From: Archilochus colubris
Lineage: Eukaryota > Chordata > Aves > Apodiformes > Trochilidae
Direction: 5' to 3'
NCBI GenBank assembly: GCA_023079485.1
Contig: CM041092.1
Coordinates: 13,157,127 to 13,221,126 of the forward strand
Length of the DNA stretch: 64,000 nucleotides
A program made the position numbers and the translations under genes. The notes under the pieces were generated by a model. That model did no database searches. It was not told where the DNA came from and was given only the letters and a program-made list of their open reading frames with translations. Below, in pieces: positions 14,071 to 26,600 of the stretch; positions within the stretch are counted from its first letter, which is position 1, and each line of letters starts with the position of its first letter.

Positions 14071-14618
14071 TGCCCCTGTACTCAGCCCTGGTGAGGCCAC
14101 ACCTCGAGTACTGTGTCCAGCTCTAGGCCCCTCAATTCAGGAAGGATATCGAGGTCCTGGAGCGGGTCCAAAGGAGGGCAACCAGGCTGGTGAAGGGACT
14201 CGAGCACAGACCCTATGAGGAGAGGCTGAGGGAGCTGGGGCTGTTCAGCCTGGAGAAGAGAAGGCTCAGGGGAAACCTCATCGCTCTTTACAACTCCCTG
14301 AAAGGAGGGTGTAGCCAGGTGGGGGTTGGTCTCTTTTGCCAGATGACTTTCAACAAGACAAGAGGGCATGGTCTTAAGTTGTGCCAGGGGAAGTTTAGGT
14401 TAGATATTAGAAAGAATTTCTTTACGGGGAGAGTGATCAGACATTGGAATGGACTGCCCAGGGAAGTAGTGGATTCTCCGTCCCTGGAGATATTTAAAAA
14501 GAGACTGGATGTGGCACTCAGTGCCACGGTCCAGCAACCGCAACGGTGGTTCAAGGGTTGGACTTGATGATCTCTGAGGTCCCTTCCAACCCAGCCAACT
14601 CTATGATTCTATGATTCT
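14071..14618 (+). mobile_element. CR1 LINE, ORF2 C-terminus and 3' UTR
   Basis: Translation gives the diagnostic CR1 ORF2 tail in two frames separated by one frameshift: [16 protein letters not shown], then [36 protein letters not shown] and [10 protein letters not shown]. After the stop codon comes the CR1 3' UTR (TTGGACTTGATGATCT, CCCTTCCAACC) and a terminal CTATGATTCTATGATTCT repeat ending near 14618. The copy is 5'-truncated, as most CR1 copies are, and is fairly young judging by how well the frame is kept. It cannot encode a working reverse transcriptase. Confidence 0.95.
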
Positions 14619-17600
14619 AACTATTGAAATACTGTACTTTAAGCCTTGTGCCAGTATGATTTCTGTGTGAATTCTAATTCTAAAAGCTAAATGGGGCTTT
14701 CCTGGTGCAGGTGACAAGTTTCATTCTATGAGGGTAGTAAGGAATACCCCTCAGCTGGATGCATCAGTAGCATTCATTTGGGACATACATTTTTCTGGAT
14801 TTCAGCCAAACATTTTTATTTGTCCTTAATCTCTGCTTGCTGCATGATACTGATATCATTGAAAATTTGCTTCAGCTGTAATTTCAAAGGCATTTATGAT
14901 AAATGAGTATCAAACACTGAGTTCCTTTATATTTTTTAAAAAATAAGAGGATTTTTAACTCCCAAAAGGGTTGTAACTATACAGTGTATCCATGCTTTTT
15001 ATTATAAATTTGATCATTCCCTGTAGTTCCTTTTTTCCTAGTTCTTTTCATAATTGTGACTCCAAGAAATAAACTCAACTTGGTACTAACACAACCAAAC
15101 AGACACAGGTCATTCTTTCTCTGCAGTGGGTTGTTGATGTTTTCTTAAAAATTTTATGTTCTAGGTATATTTTATGCATAGTACTATGATGAATAATCTA
15201 GTAGTTTTTTCATTATTTCAGTGAGCATATTATTTCTGGAAGGGTAGATGTGTGGTTTGCTACTTTGTATGGTAGTTAACACTATGATAATGCAGGCTTT
15301 GCTCTTGTGCTCGAAGATGTCTTCCCTTTCTCTTTATTCCAGAGATACCCTGGGTCATAGTTATAATATGCCTGCAGATTTGCTGTCAACCCTAGGAGAT
15401 AAACAAACAAAAATAAATACATCTTAGTTTCTCCATTTAGGATTCATCAAGCCTCTATTGATCTTTGTTATTTCTCTCAAAGGATTTTCTGAAGAGGCTT
15501 ATTAACTGTATAATAAAGGCACTTTAAATTCTGGCAATGAAAGCTTTCCTTTTTTGTGGTCTCTCTGGTATGCAGAAAGTGTACCTAACCTTTGATGTAA
15601 CCACATTTGTGCATCCAGGTCCCCTCACTAAGTGGAGCCTGCCTTGGTGGCTCCAGACCTCTGTGAGAACACACATGAGAATCAGTGGAATGACAAAGAG
15701 GTCAGGAATCAGGGCCTTTGGTTGAATGAGCTCGGACACATTTTATCTCCGTTTTGATATAAAGCTCATCTAATATGAATACAACCAGTGGTGATTCCTC
15801 ACACTCTAGGAATAGGTTGCTCCTGGGAGAAAGCAAATCAAAGGTATTTTATGCTAATCATATGATCCTGAGTAGGACCCCAGTTGTATCAGATACTTAT
15901 GCAGTGAGAAGATCCTCTCTTTCCCAGACAGTTCTTAAATGAAATTCTGCATGTTTTTAAATCACACATGAGCTCCCATAATTCAGGATTCTCTCTGGCC
16001 CTGTTATTTCTTGACTGTGACTCTTTTTTTTCCTCATCTTTTTTCCTGTGCATCAGCCAAAGGAATCAATGCAATATTGTTCTGTGGTGTGTCAGAAGAG
16101 AATACTTCCAGTTCAGAGTCAGACCATGCAGGTTACTGCAGTCCCTAATGGCCAACTTGTTCGTGCCTGGGTACAAGCATCCAGACAGTGACATTTGTCC
16201 TTTCCTATCACCACAGCTGCAATGAAAACTTAGACAGTAGGCATGAGTGTCCTCAAAGTCTTTCTGGCTGACATTTCCACAGCAAGACAAGCCATATGGC
16301 TCCATTGCCTATGGGACAAAGCCTTCTTCACTACTCAAAAATCAGAAGGGATAATAAGCTAGTCTCAAATAGTTAGAAAAGAATTCTTTTTGTAGAAAAC
16401 AGCTCCTGGAGACTGAAAACGTGCCAAGGCTCTGATCCTTGCCTACCTTCTGCATTCACCAAAACAAATGCAGTGAAATAAGAGCTAAGCATGATAGACC
16501 AGGCATGACCAACCATCTTCACTCTTCAAGTCACGTTTGTAAAGTCATTGGAAATATCTCATATACCTCAGAGAAACAAGAGGAAAGAGAGGCTGTGAAA
16601 GAGTTGCAAGTAATAGAACTCCTCTGGTCCCTGGTTTGTGGGTTTTGTTGGTGTTATGCTGGTTGCAGCAGCTCTGCTGGTTGGCATTTTCACAGCTAGA
16701 TATTCAGGTCACCTGGCCAGACCTGCTGCAGCACTTGCTCCATACCCCTCAGGCTCTAGACTTGCCATCACACTTTTATTTAAGAACTGTGGAGCTGGCT
16801 GGCCATGTGTGTACATGGTGTCCACACCTAAAGAACTGGGATACCAAATTTTTTTCTGCCTCCTGTTTTTGTCCTTTGCTCTACCATAGTAGGGATTGCT
16901 GATACAGTACTGGGGAGGAGAGAGACTATGTTAACAATGATTAATATAATGTGCTTGTGGTAATGATCATAAAACCTAGTTAATAGTGGAACACATAAAT
17001 AAGTACTGTAAAACATGGCAAAGTTTTAAACACTGGATTTCTGTTTTCATATTTGCACAGTATGGCCTCCGTATACAATCAAAATTTCTTGGCTAATCCC
17101 CTCAAATCAAGACAAATACCACATAACAGCCATGCTAATTACTTTTTGTCATATAGGATAAATCTCCACTTGTTGAGAACATCTCTTAGAAGTGACTCTT
17201 TTTGAAGTACACCAGAAGTAGTTTTTAAAGGATTCTGCTTGGATTCCTCAGAGCAGCAATGTTTTGAGAGTCTTGTTCATCAAGTCACGGCAAGTCTATC
17301 AAGCCAGACAGCAAGGGCTATCCTGTTTGACCTGGTCTTAATTTTTTTCTTGTTTGTTTTTGTTTTTTTTTTCCCTAGCTCTCAGCTTTTTTAAGACTGT
17401 CTTTACACTAATATTAAAGCCTCTGGACTATTACCTGGTTAAAAAAATATACCTCCCATAAGATTAGCTGGGAATAACTTTTTGAATTACCTATGAATAG
17501 AATCAGAAAAGCAAATTTCATTGATTTTATACAATGGAAGCACTTAAAACTTTTACTTTTTTTTTCTCTATGAAAATGTTAGGATGGATATGAACGACAG

Positions 17601-17919
17601 ATTTGGTGGTCATTTCAATTATTCATAGTAGCTGAATAGTTTTTGCAGGTGATTGTTTCATTTTGTTTGAGGGATAAATTATATTGAAGGCAGGTATACA
17701 GCAGAAAGCGAGGCAGCATTTTTTTATTACTTATTTACTGCACACCGCAGGTTTTGTAATGACTTGAAGGAGTGTGTATTATGCAGGTGGAGCATTGTCT
17801 GCTGCAGGATAAAATTAGACTGTTCTGTTTGCATCTCAAAAACTCTGACAGCAGCACTGGTGAATGGCTCATACATTTTAAGGAACAGAAGGCTTGGTTT
17901 CTATTCTGGTGTTGTCCCT

Positions 17920-17961
17920 TATATTATATACATATTGCATATGTATATATACATATATATT
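17920..17961. repeat. TA-rich alternating tract
   Basis: A stretch of ATAT with interspersed C and G (TATACATATTGCATATG, then TATATACATATATAT) forms short self-complementary palindromes. It looks like a degenerate (TA)n microsatellite able to form hairpins or cruciforms. I see no reason to link it to a promoter. Confidence 0.6.
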
Positions 17962-19468
17962 GTCCTAGTCCTCTTAAAATTCCAGTCTTTCAGATCTCCA
18001 GATTTCAATCAACTCTTGATGGAAAAAAAAAGTATATTATTTTAGGTATTACATGGGTTTTCCAGTCAAAACCAGCACAGAGGTGGGTGCAGGAGATAAA
18101 CTACACTGCTCTGTGCAGCAGTTTCCACTGTGACACAGCTGTCAGTAGCCTCATCACTAATGCATAATCACTTTTGCTGGACCTTGGTGATGTGCATACA
18201 CTACTCATTTTCCCACATTAGCCCATGGCATTTAGCCCATCCCAAACTCAGGAAGGAGGAAAAGGCAAGAGATTGTTTTCTTACCAAGCACCATATTCAC
18301 ACTCCTCATCCACCAGTAGAGCTGAGGCAGAAAAACAATGTAGATTTTTAGCTTGTTTACTATCCAGAACTATGGGGAATGTCAGAAAAGTATTAATGTG
18401 GCAAAATTGAGGCTCTTAATGACCAAATGTTTCCTTCCTGTTTTCCATGTACAAAGAAATTCTGTTTATAATCCATTTCATATTATTTCAACAATGCTAA
18501 ATATTTAGACAGTAAAGCTTTCCATAGATGTCAGGTTTCATATGCTTTAAAAATAGAAATGTGGGAAAGTTAGTGAAGTACTCAGTTGCCATACACTAAT
18601 AAATAACATCTTCAAACTTTGGCAAGTGCAGTACTATCTAAACAAGGGTTTTTATCATGGAAACTCTCTCTTCTGCATCGATATGTCTGTCATACTTCCA
18701 CAATCAATCTAGAATATCATATCTTAGTAAGGCTGCTAAAAGAGATGGTCACATCTTATCTTTTCCCCTTTCTTTTCACTGATGACAGCAGTTACATGGA
18801 CACACAGGGGATCAGTACAGGAAAATGCTGTATTTGAAAGGATTTTTTATACGTTTGTTGCCATGGTATTTTCTGAACCGAAGTTACCCATGTGGCAGAG
18901 TAGAAAGCAGGGATGGAGGGGGGAAGCAGGTGTCAGGTCGAGGAACAAAAGCATTATAACTCCTCTGAGCAATACTGCCAATTCCTATGAGTCTAAAGTG
19001 TGTGTGGGATGACAATATACTATTAGGTTTGCACGAAAGTTGTTTTCAGATTATGAGAAATGGGATTTAATGTCAATATACCTGATTTCTGTGTTATAAT
19101 TCCCAACATTGCTTGTTTTATTAGATTAAATCGACTGCATAGCACACCTGAATATTGAAAGCAAGACCCCTTTGTCAGCATCACATTCGTTAAATGTAAG
19201 TCAATGTTTTTTCTTTTCACTAGTGCAGACAGCTATTAAATGTGTGGTAAATGTGCTTGTTTCCTCATAGCATTGCAGGAGTACTATATTAAAGAATGGT
19301 CTTTCAAATGGGACTGGGATGGAAGCCTCCCAGACAGTACCGTTATTCAGAACTGCTCTTGCAAGGAATGAAAGAAATATAGGAATATTAAATTAATAAC
19401 TGGATCTGGGCAAGTTTACAATGAATTACCTTGTCTTATTAGAAACTTGTTTATTCAGCATTCATGTT

Positions 19469-19540
19469 AAAAAAAAAAACAAAAATCAGAAACAATCAAA
19501 CAAACAAACCAAACCAAAAAACCGAAAAAAAACCCAGAAA
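19469..19540. repeat. A-rich low-complexity tract
   Basis: Runs of A interrupted by C, G or T, with AAAC-type units repeated several times (CAAACAAACC, AAACCAAAAAACC). It has the look of an old poly(A)-derived or (CAAA)n low-complexity sequence. No retrocopy is recognisable immediately upstream. Confidence 0.6.
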
Positions 19541-21514
19541 AGGAATATTTCTTTATGTGAAACATTTTCCCCATCAAAAAACTGGCTTTGGCATTTCATC
19601 TGGTCTCGACAGGCTATATGTGGGCCTGAAGATGTGAAGCCATATCAGTATAATTTGAAATTAAGATTACTCAAGTGTGAATATGCTGAAAGTCAATATA
19701 TTTCTTGATTACAGCTAGTAGTAAGTTATAGTTTCTATTAATTTTTAAAATAACAAGAACGCATTCCCACAAACACGTTATATACCATACAAGAAATGTT
19801 AATTTTAGGATAATATGTAGGGCTTTTTATCTTTTTTTTTTTTTTTTCCGAATGAACATTTGGGGTGAAAAGTAGTGGGGCTAAGTTTTGGGGCACTTGT
19901 AAAATAAAATACCAATCCTTTAGGAAAAATTCAATGTACCTGATCATAACAAACCAAAACATTAGGATTAGCTTAAATCCTTTCCTTAGTCAGGGCCTGG
20001 GTCTTAAAGCAGTAATGGCTTCCTTCCTTAAGATCACAAAACAGTTAGACTTAAACCTGCAAAATCCTACTTAGTTGCCTCTGTAACAATGAAATTAAAA
20101 TGAATCTGTGAACAAGAGGATTTGGGGTGCTACTGCTCGCATATTCAGTTAAAATCAGCTGAGGTCTGTCCTTTCCTAACAGACTCAGCATCTTGCAAAT
20201 TCTGCTGTGATTAAATACCAATTATGTCTAGATATCTAAGATGTTATAAAAATAGGAGAGACCAAAAGTTCCTTTTCTGTCAAAAAGGCCAGATGGGTGT
20301 TTAAAAGATTTTGATTAGTTAATGGCTGCTTATTCCATATGTGTTATTTTCCTTTATGCTTGTCATACATAGATTTTTTTTCAATTTTAAACAAGAATGT
20401 GACTGAGTTTGTTGAGACATTTTTCATGTTATGAATTTGTGTTATTTGTTATCCAGAGAATCAGTGTCAGAACACTAAAATACATGTGATCCAAATATGG
20501 GAAATTAAAAATCCTGTTTAAGTCAGTTTTCAAGTTCTCCTCTGTCACCAGCACAGAGATACTACTCTTTCTCCAGAAAGCAATTCCACCCTAATCTGAC
20601 AAAAGTCTCTCATCCAGATTGGAGCAGTCTTTCCTTCCAGTGACAATAAAGTGACAACAAAAAGATGAAATGGCTGGAGTAGGCAAGACACCTTCATTTT
20701 CTATGGTAAAATTAAATAACTTTAATAAGGAATTATATTTAATTACATGGATAGGATTCCTTCTGGAACTCTTTGAAAGGCCCAGGAAATAATGAGTAGT
20801 AAATGATGTGCATTAATTGCTTATAAAACTGCAAAGTATGTTTTTAACTTGTGAGGATTTGCACATTTTTTCAGTAGCAGTTGTTACCTGTCATGTACAA
20901 AGTTTTATGTTCATGTTATATGGAGTTTAGCCCTTTTGTTCCCCAAAACTCCCAACATTAAAAAATGTGTTTTATTTTTCATTTCTATCATTTGACATGC
21001 TCCTTCATAAATCCTGGGCCTCTGGATGTGCAGTAAACCCAGTATTTTTATAAAAAGTAATACATGGAACCCTCCAGGGGTGTGTTGCTAAGCAAACCAA
21101 CCATAAAAGCTGAGTTCAGTAAATCATAGCACATCACATATAATGTCTCTTACCATCCCTTATCATATCCTGCTTTAGCTTAGTCCCCAACCCTAGATGA
21201 TGATGACTGCACAAGCTCCAGCTGAGCTCAGTATCGATGGTATGACTTCTAAAATACCTTCCTTAAATCGCAGAGCTCATGGAATTACTTTTAATCATCC
21301 CTGTTAGAGCTCTTCCAGTTTGTATGGAGTAGCTCTCTGTTCACCAACCTAGAGAAAGAATGATTGATTGCACATGACTATGATCAAGGCACTTGGGTTA
21401 GATCAGTAATACAGCTTTCCCATCAGACCCTCTGCAAGCTAGCTAACATGGAGTGGCTCAGTGCTTTTCCATGTGTTGGTTGATGTTTGGATAAAAGAGG
21501 AAACTACCTCCATT

Positions 21515-21837
21515 TGTAGCAAGACGAAGCTCTCTTAGGGCACGGCACTCCAAGGTCCAACAGGTGTCCCAGCAGAAGTGCACAGACTGTGCCCTGAGCT
21601 GGTTGCCCTCAGGATTGGTTAGCCTGGCTTGGTGCTACTGCTCCAGATTTGACTGACCTCTCTGCTGGCTTGCTCAGGACTGAGCTGAGCCTGTGCTTCA
21701 AGCCTCACCTTTTATTGGCCCCCTAATCCTGCTCATGCGCAGTTGGGGCCCACCCTAATCAGGCACAGGTGGGCTTAACACAAGCTCATGCCCACTACCT
21801 GGTAATTAGTGGCACCTGGTTGTCTCATTTCACTGCA
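21515..21837 (-). mobile_element. Probable solo LTR with target-site duplication
   Basis: On the minus strand this roughly 323-bp block begins TGCAGTGAAATG and ends CTTGCTACA, giving TG...CA termini. A promoter-like core lies inside it: GGGGGCCAATAAAAGG combines a CCAAT-like and a TATA-like element (plus-strand TTTTATTGG near 21710). It is flanked by near-identical hexamers, TCCATT before and CCCATT after, which fits a 6-bp target-site duplication with one change. No internal viral genes are present. The family looks different from the LTRs at 51-55 kb. It could also be another promoter-bearing repeat, but the termini plus duplication favour a solo LTR. Confidence 0.6.
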
Positions 21838-23631
21838 CCCATTTTGCTTTTTTTCTTAAATTTGTGTAGGGCCTTATCTCGCTGGAGTTTACTTGGAGCA
21901 CCTCTCAGGGACTTGTAGGTGAGGAAGGCAAATGGATGGCTTGGGTTTGCATTTGACTTGGTGGCACAAATTTATGACTAGCTCTGTGGGAATGAGGAGA
22001 CCTTGAAGGAAGTGGGAGGACCTTGAAGAAAGTGCCATCTAAGCTATGTGTAAGTATAGCACTGATAAAATTTAGCCAAGAATCACAGGCTGCATGTATT
22101 GTTTGCAGTGTGTCATACTCATTTATAATTTGGTATAAATACAAGCTAGCATTGAGTAATAACAGCAGGCAAAGCTAGAGCAGTTGTGTTGGCTCAGTCA
22201 TGAAAATTTGATAATGTAAATGAAATAATAGGAAAAATCATAATTAGGTTAAAGAATTTCCCATATTACTCATTTTCTAGCTCTTGTGTAATAGTCTTTT
22301 GGGCTACATCTTCTGAATTTCCTTCTGGAAAGCAAATGTCTACTTTTTTTTTTATATATATACTGAATGAAAAACACTTGTTTAGAAATCAAGATATTTA
22401 GAAATAGATATTTTGAAATCAAGAAGATTTCAATTAAAAGCTAGATCAGAATCTGAGCTTATTGTAAGGAGAAAATGTTTTTTACAAGTTATACATACAG
22501 GTTGGTATTGTAAATGCAGATGAGTCACACACTACTGTGCTTTTAAGTAGAAATCTTAAATGAAGATTGTCTTAGGTCCCAGGTCGAGACCTGCTTTTTT
22601 CTGTCCATGTCAAAGGTGAAAGGCTGTGGGAAAATGAAGCACAAAATGTCTATGGATGGGCAGCTTTACACCCAGAACAACAGCTAGGACACCATTTTAG
22701 CTATAGCTTCTGGTCTTAGTATGTCTTGAATTTTGTCATATACACTCAGTAATGGAAATATCTTCCTATTGTTCCTTAATTTGTATTTATGTTTTTGCCC
22801 CAGCATTTTGTACAGACCTGTTCAGAAAAATCTGTATTATTCATTTCTCCTTGGTAGAATTAGGAAGACTCAAAACAGCTCTCACTGAGTTTTGTGATCA
22901 TGGCAGGCACAGACAAGCAGTGCTTATTTATGTGTCATGTCATTAGAAATAAGCTTTTAAGGCAAATTGCAAGCATATGAATACAAACTCTGTTAAAACT
23001 GGGAGCACAACCTGTAAACTAAGTGATTTTGTGTCCATAGATCCAGCTATAGCTGTGAGAAAAGCTTTTTCTGCAGAACTGTCACAGTGGCAGCAGGTTT
23101 TCATTCACCCTTCCCTTTGTGCACACCCAAAGGATCTAACAAAACCCACTTGAAAGGCAGAGAATAAAAGTATTTCCCAGGAATTTTCATAATGTATTTT
23201 GTCATATTTGGACAACATAAACTGAAATGCCTCTCTGTTCACTCTGACCTTGTCCCCAAGCTAGAGGGACAGTTTTCTACTGCAACATATCAACATTTTC
23301 TCCTTTCCTCTTTAATGGCTTCATTGAAGGTATGGTAGGCAAGAAACAGGGGGTGATATCCACTGTTTGATGTTACCAGTTCTGCCATTATGGTGAAGCA
23401 CAATAGAAATAATGGAAGAAATGTCTGGCAAGAGAGCTGGGTGCTACTGTATGTACAGTGTGCATGATGTAAAATAATGTATTAGAGATTCTCTCAGACT
23501 TGCAACACTCTGCCTCTCTCTTGATCCTGATCTCTTTCAAATAAGAGAACTGAACTAGAAGGTTGAAGAGAGTCAAAGCACTGGTTAACAAGACTTTGGG
23601 CTTTCATTCCTTTCAGCCTCTGAATGTAGCT

Positions 23632-23646
23632 GCACACACACACACA
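23632..23646. repeat. Short (CA)n microsatellite
   Basis: A perfect CA dinucleotide run of about seven units followed by A5. It is short and could be polymorphic. Confidence 0.85.
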
Positions 23647-26600
23647 AAAATCATAAAAGCCTATTTGGGTCATTTGCTCATTAGCTTTTTTGGTAAGAAA
23701 ACAGTTATGAGACATTTTAAAAAGCAATAAAAAATTAAAGGAGAAGCACATCCCATTTATCAAAGCACTGGTGTAATTTAAGGGACTGCTGAGGAAGGCA
23801 GGCATTTGTACCAGTGTGACAGCTGAGGGAATGATGATTTTATATTTTCATGTTGTTAAAAATACAAAACCTGATCCTTCAGCTGTTAGGAGTGCAAGCA
23901 TATCCATGTTCCCATTTTGCATACTGAGGCCTATGCCTTCAGAGAGCATTGGTAGAACTGGGATATCCTTTGGATCTTGGAGCACCATTGACACCAAGAA
24001 GGTGTCAGCAACAGGGGAAGCTCTTTTAGGGCTGTGTTTTAGGGGAGCACATTGGAGTGGGTTTACACAGGGACTGAGGGCTCTCCTGGATGGAAACCTT
24101 TCTCCTCCTATGCACAGGTCTGAGTGGTGCTGAGTGTAAAACTGCCAAGCACATGCTATCCATAATATACTATTACTTTAGTTCTCTTTAGGTATTCCCT
24201 CCTCTTCTACCTGAAATTAACTGGGGTTAAATACTTACTACTTTTAATGGTACAAATCACATCCATTGGACTCTAAGAAAAATCAAAACTTGTGAATTAT
24301 ACACATAGCAATTCTTCTGTCAAGCAATCTTACCTTCACATGACAAACTCTCTATTTCTGTAGTGTGGCAGATTAGATGTTATTAAGGCTGTACAGAATA
24401 GCTCATGGAGCACATTGATTTTAATAAAATGTATATTGATTACAATGAAATGTCAGCCTTTCTGCTCTGAATATAATATCTAGCTGTCATTAAGCAATGT
24501 TAAAATTTTATTAAATCAATATTATATGCTCACTTTAATTAAGAAGAGATTGTCTATGACCTTATTTGTGCTGCTTGAATGAAGCTCCTCTCAGTCAGCA
24601 GAAGGCTGGGCTCTTTTCAAGAAGAAAGATACTAGTATTAATGTATGCACAAATTAATGTTTCATAGGTGGCCAAAGTAGTGCATATACCAATTAAGTTT
24701 AGACTTTTATTCATTAGAAAGAAGAGTATTAGTAAAGGCAGTATTTTGAGCTTTTCTGGAGCTCCTCAGCATCTCACATTATCAGATATGTTACAATACA
24801 GCAGATCCGTAAAAGTTCAAAAAAAATCCTCTACAGCTGAAATTCAGGGTGGTTGAAATTGGAGAGAGGCAGCTAGATTGAAAAGCCACAGTTGGGCCAT
24901 CCCCAAATCCTTGTAAGTTTTGAATGGCTAAAACCTATAAATAACCTGAAGATAAAATATATTCTCTAGGACAGCAAAACTGAATGGCTAAATTTTTGTT
25001 AGGCAACAGGATGCCATTAAGAAAAAAGTAAATCTGAAAGGTAGAACAGTTGTTTATTCACTGAGCAACTGAGTTATAAAAAAAATCATAAATTTATGTG
25101 TAAAATAAAGTGACATCAATTTACATCACTCAAAAACACCCCTGGAGTTATCATTTCACATGTTTACCCAGTATTTGTGCCCATCTGTTTCTGAACACAC
25201 TGGTGAGCTGGTTTGATCATATGGGTGCATATGGAAAGAGAAGTCCCAATGCATCCACTGTGTCTGATCCAGAGGCAGCTGCGATTCCCAAATGCTTGCT
25301 CATAACATTTGACCACACTCAGTCCTGCAGCAGCTCCTTTTGTGGAAGAATGAGAGGTACAGCAAGGAATAAAATCATACACTGTCTATTTGGCTCTTAG
25401 GCCTCCTAAGCAGGATGTCTGCTGTCCTTATTACTAATGTGATGTCTTGTTTGGGAGTTTTATTGTTCACATATACAAGTAATGTTTGAGTAGTTATGAT
25501 TATTAACGTACATAATTAGTGGTTTTAGTAGCTGTCCAGCCTTGAAAAATTATATATACTAGAAAAACAGAAGTCTTTTTAAAGCCTACAGTTTTTACCC
25601 AGAGACCTTGGGCAGACATATGACACCATCTTCATCTAACAAAATGCCCACTTTGTATTCTCCTGTATAATCTTATAATTAAACCACAAAATTAGAATCA
25701 TTATAACAACCTAATTTATAATATTTTCAGCTCAGTCAGATCTGTGCCTGGAATGTATTTCTTTTCAAGTTTAAATGAGCAGAAACTGAGTATTTTAACT
25801 AAATAACCACATGAAGAAAAACAATTATATCTTTGCTCTAGTTAATTTTTCTCTCATAAAGAGGTATTTACTTAATCATGAAGAGTGAAATTAATACAAG
25901 GCTGGGAGTTCAAACATAACAAAGTGGATGAAAACCAGCTTCACATGTTTCACTGAGCTGTTCTAAATGTCATGTACTACGGTGCAAGAAGCTAGAGAAG
26001 GAAATAGCAATGAGGTAGCAAAATGTCTGTCACCTAGAGGCAAAAAACATCACAGGACTTCTAGAAACTTATAATTACCTTAATCATTCTATTGCTTAAC
26101 ATGGAAACTTGAATAAGTGCTTTCCTGAATTTAGAATTTATTGGGTTTATATATATGACAGTTAATAAAGTGGACTGTGGAGCTGGAGCTTACTATTTGC
26201 AAGGACATAAATCCACTTTGTTTAGGCTCTATCTGTCCACTGGCAGTGGGTCCCTTCTTCTGCCCAAGTCTTTTCTCAGCTGCTTCTTCATTCTGCAGAG
26301 CTACTCTGTTATGGGGGGGAGCTGCATGCTCAGATGTCTGTACACAATCAAACCATTAATTATTATTATTACATTTAACTGTAATAATATAATAATATAA
26401 TATACTTACTGGAGGAAAGAAGAGTTGTTGCAACAGGAAAGGAAAAGACATTTTTTCAAATAAGAGGTCTGAGAGGAGAAAAAGAAGTGAAGAGCAGGAA
26501 ACAGTGGTCTCAAGAACCATCATGCAAGTTGTGTAGGTCTCTGAGCAAGATACACAAAGCATGAAACCAAAATGAATCAAAGAGAAGTGATGAGAAGTAT

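Larger units (their letters stand above)
14619..21514. other. Non-coding DNA, no gene recognised
   Basis: No coding region could be supported. The stretch includes the AT-rich tract near 17920-17961, an A-rich tract at 19469-19540, a T run near 19831-19848 and otherwise unique-looking AT-rich sequence. An 83-codon hydrophobic open frame at 16638-16889 was noted but not accepted as a gene. Confidence 0.55.

Noticed and set aside
23632..23646. Possible CRISPR-like or structured repeat array anywhere in the window
   Set aside because: The only regular arrays are simple microsatellites; no spaced direct repeats with unique spacers exist, and the genome is vertebrate.
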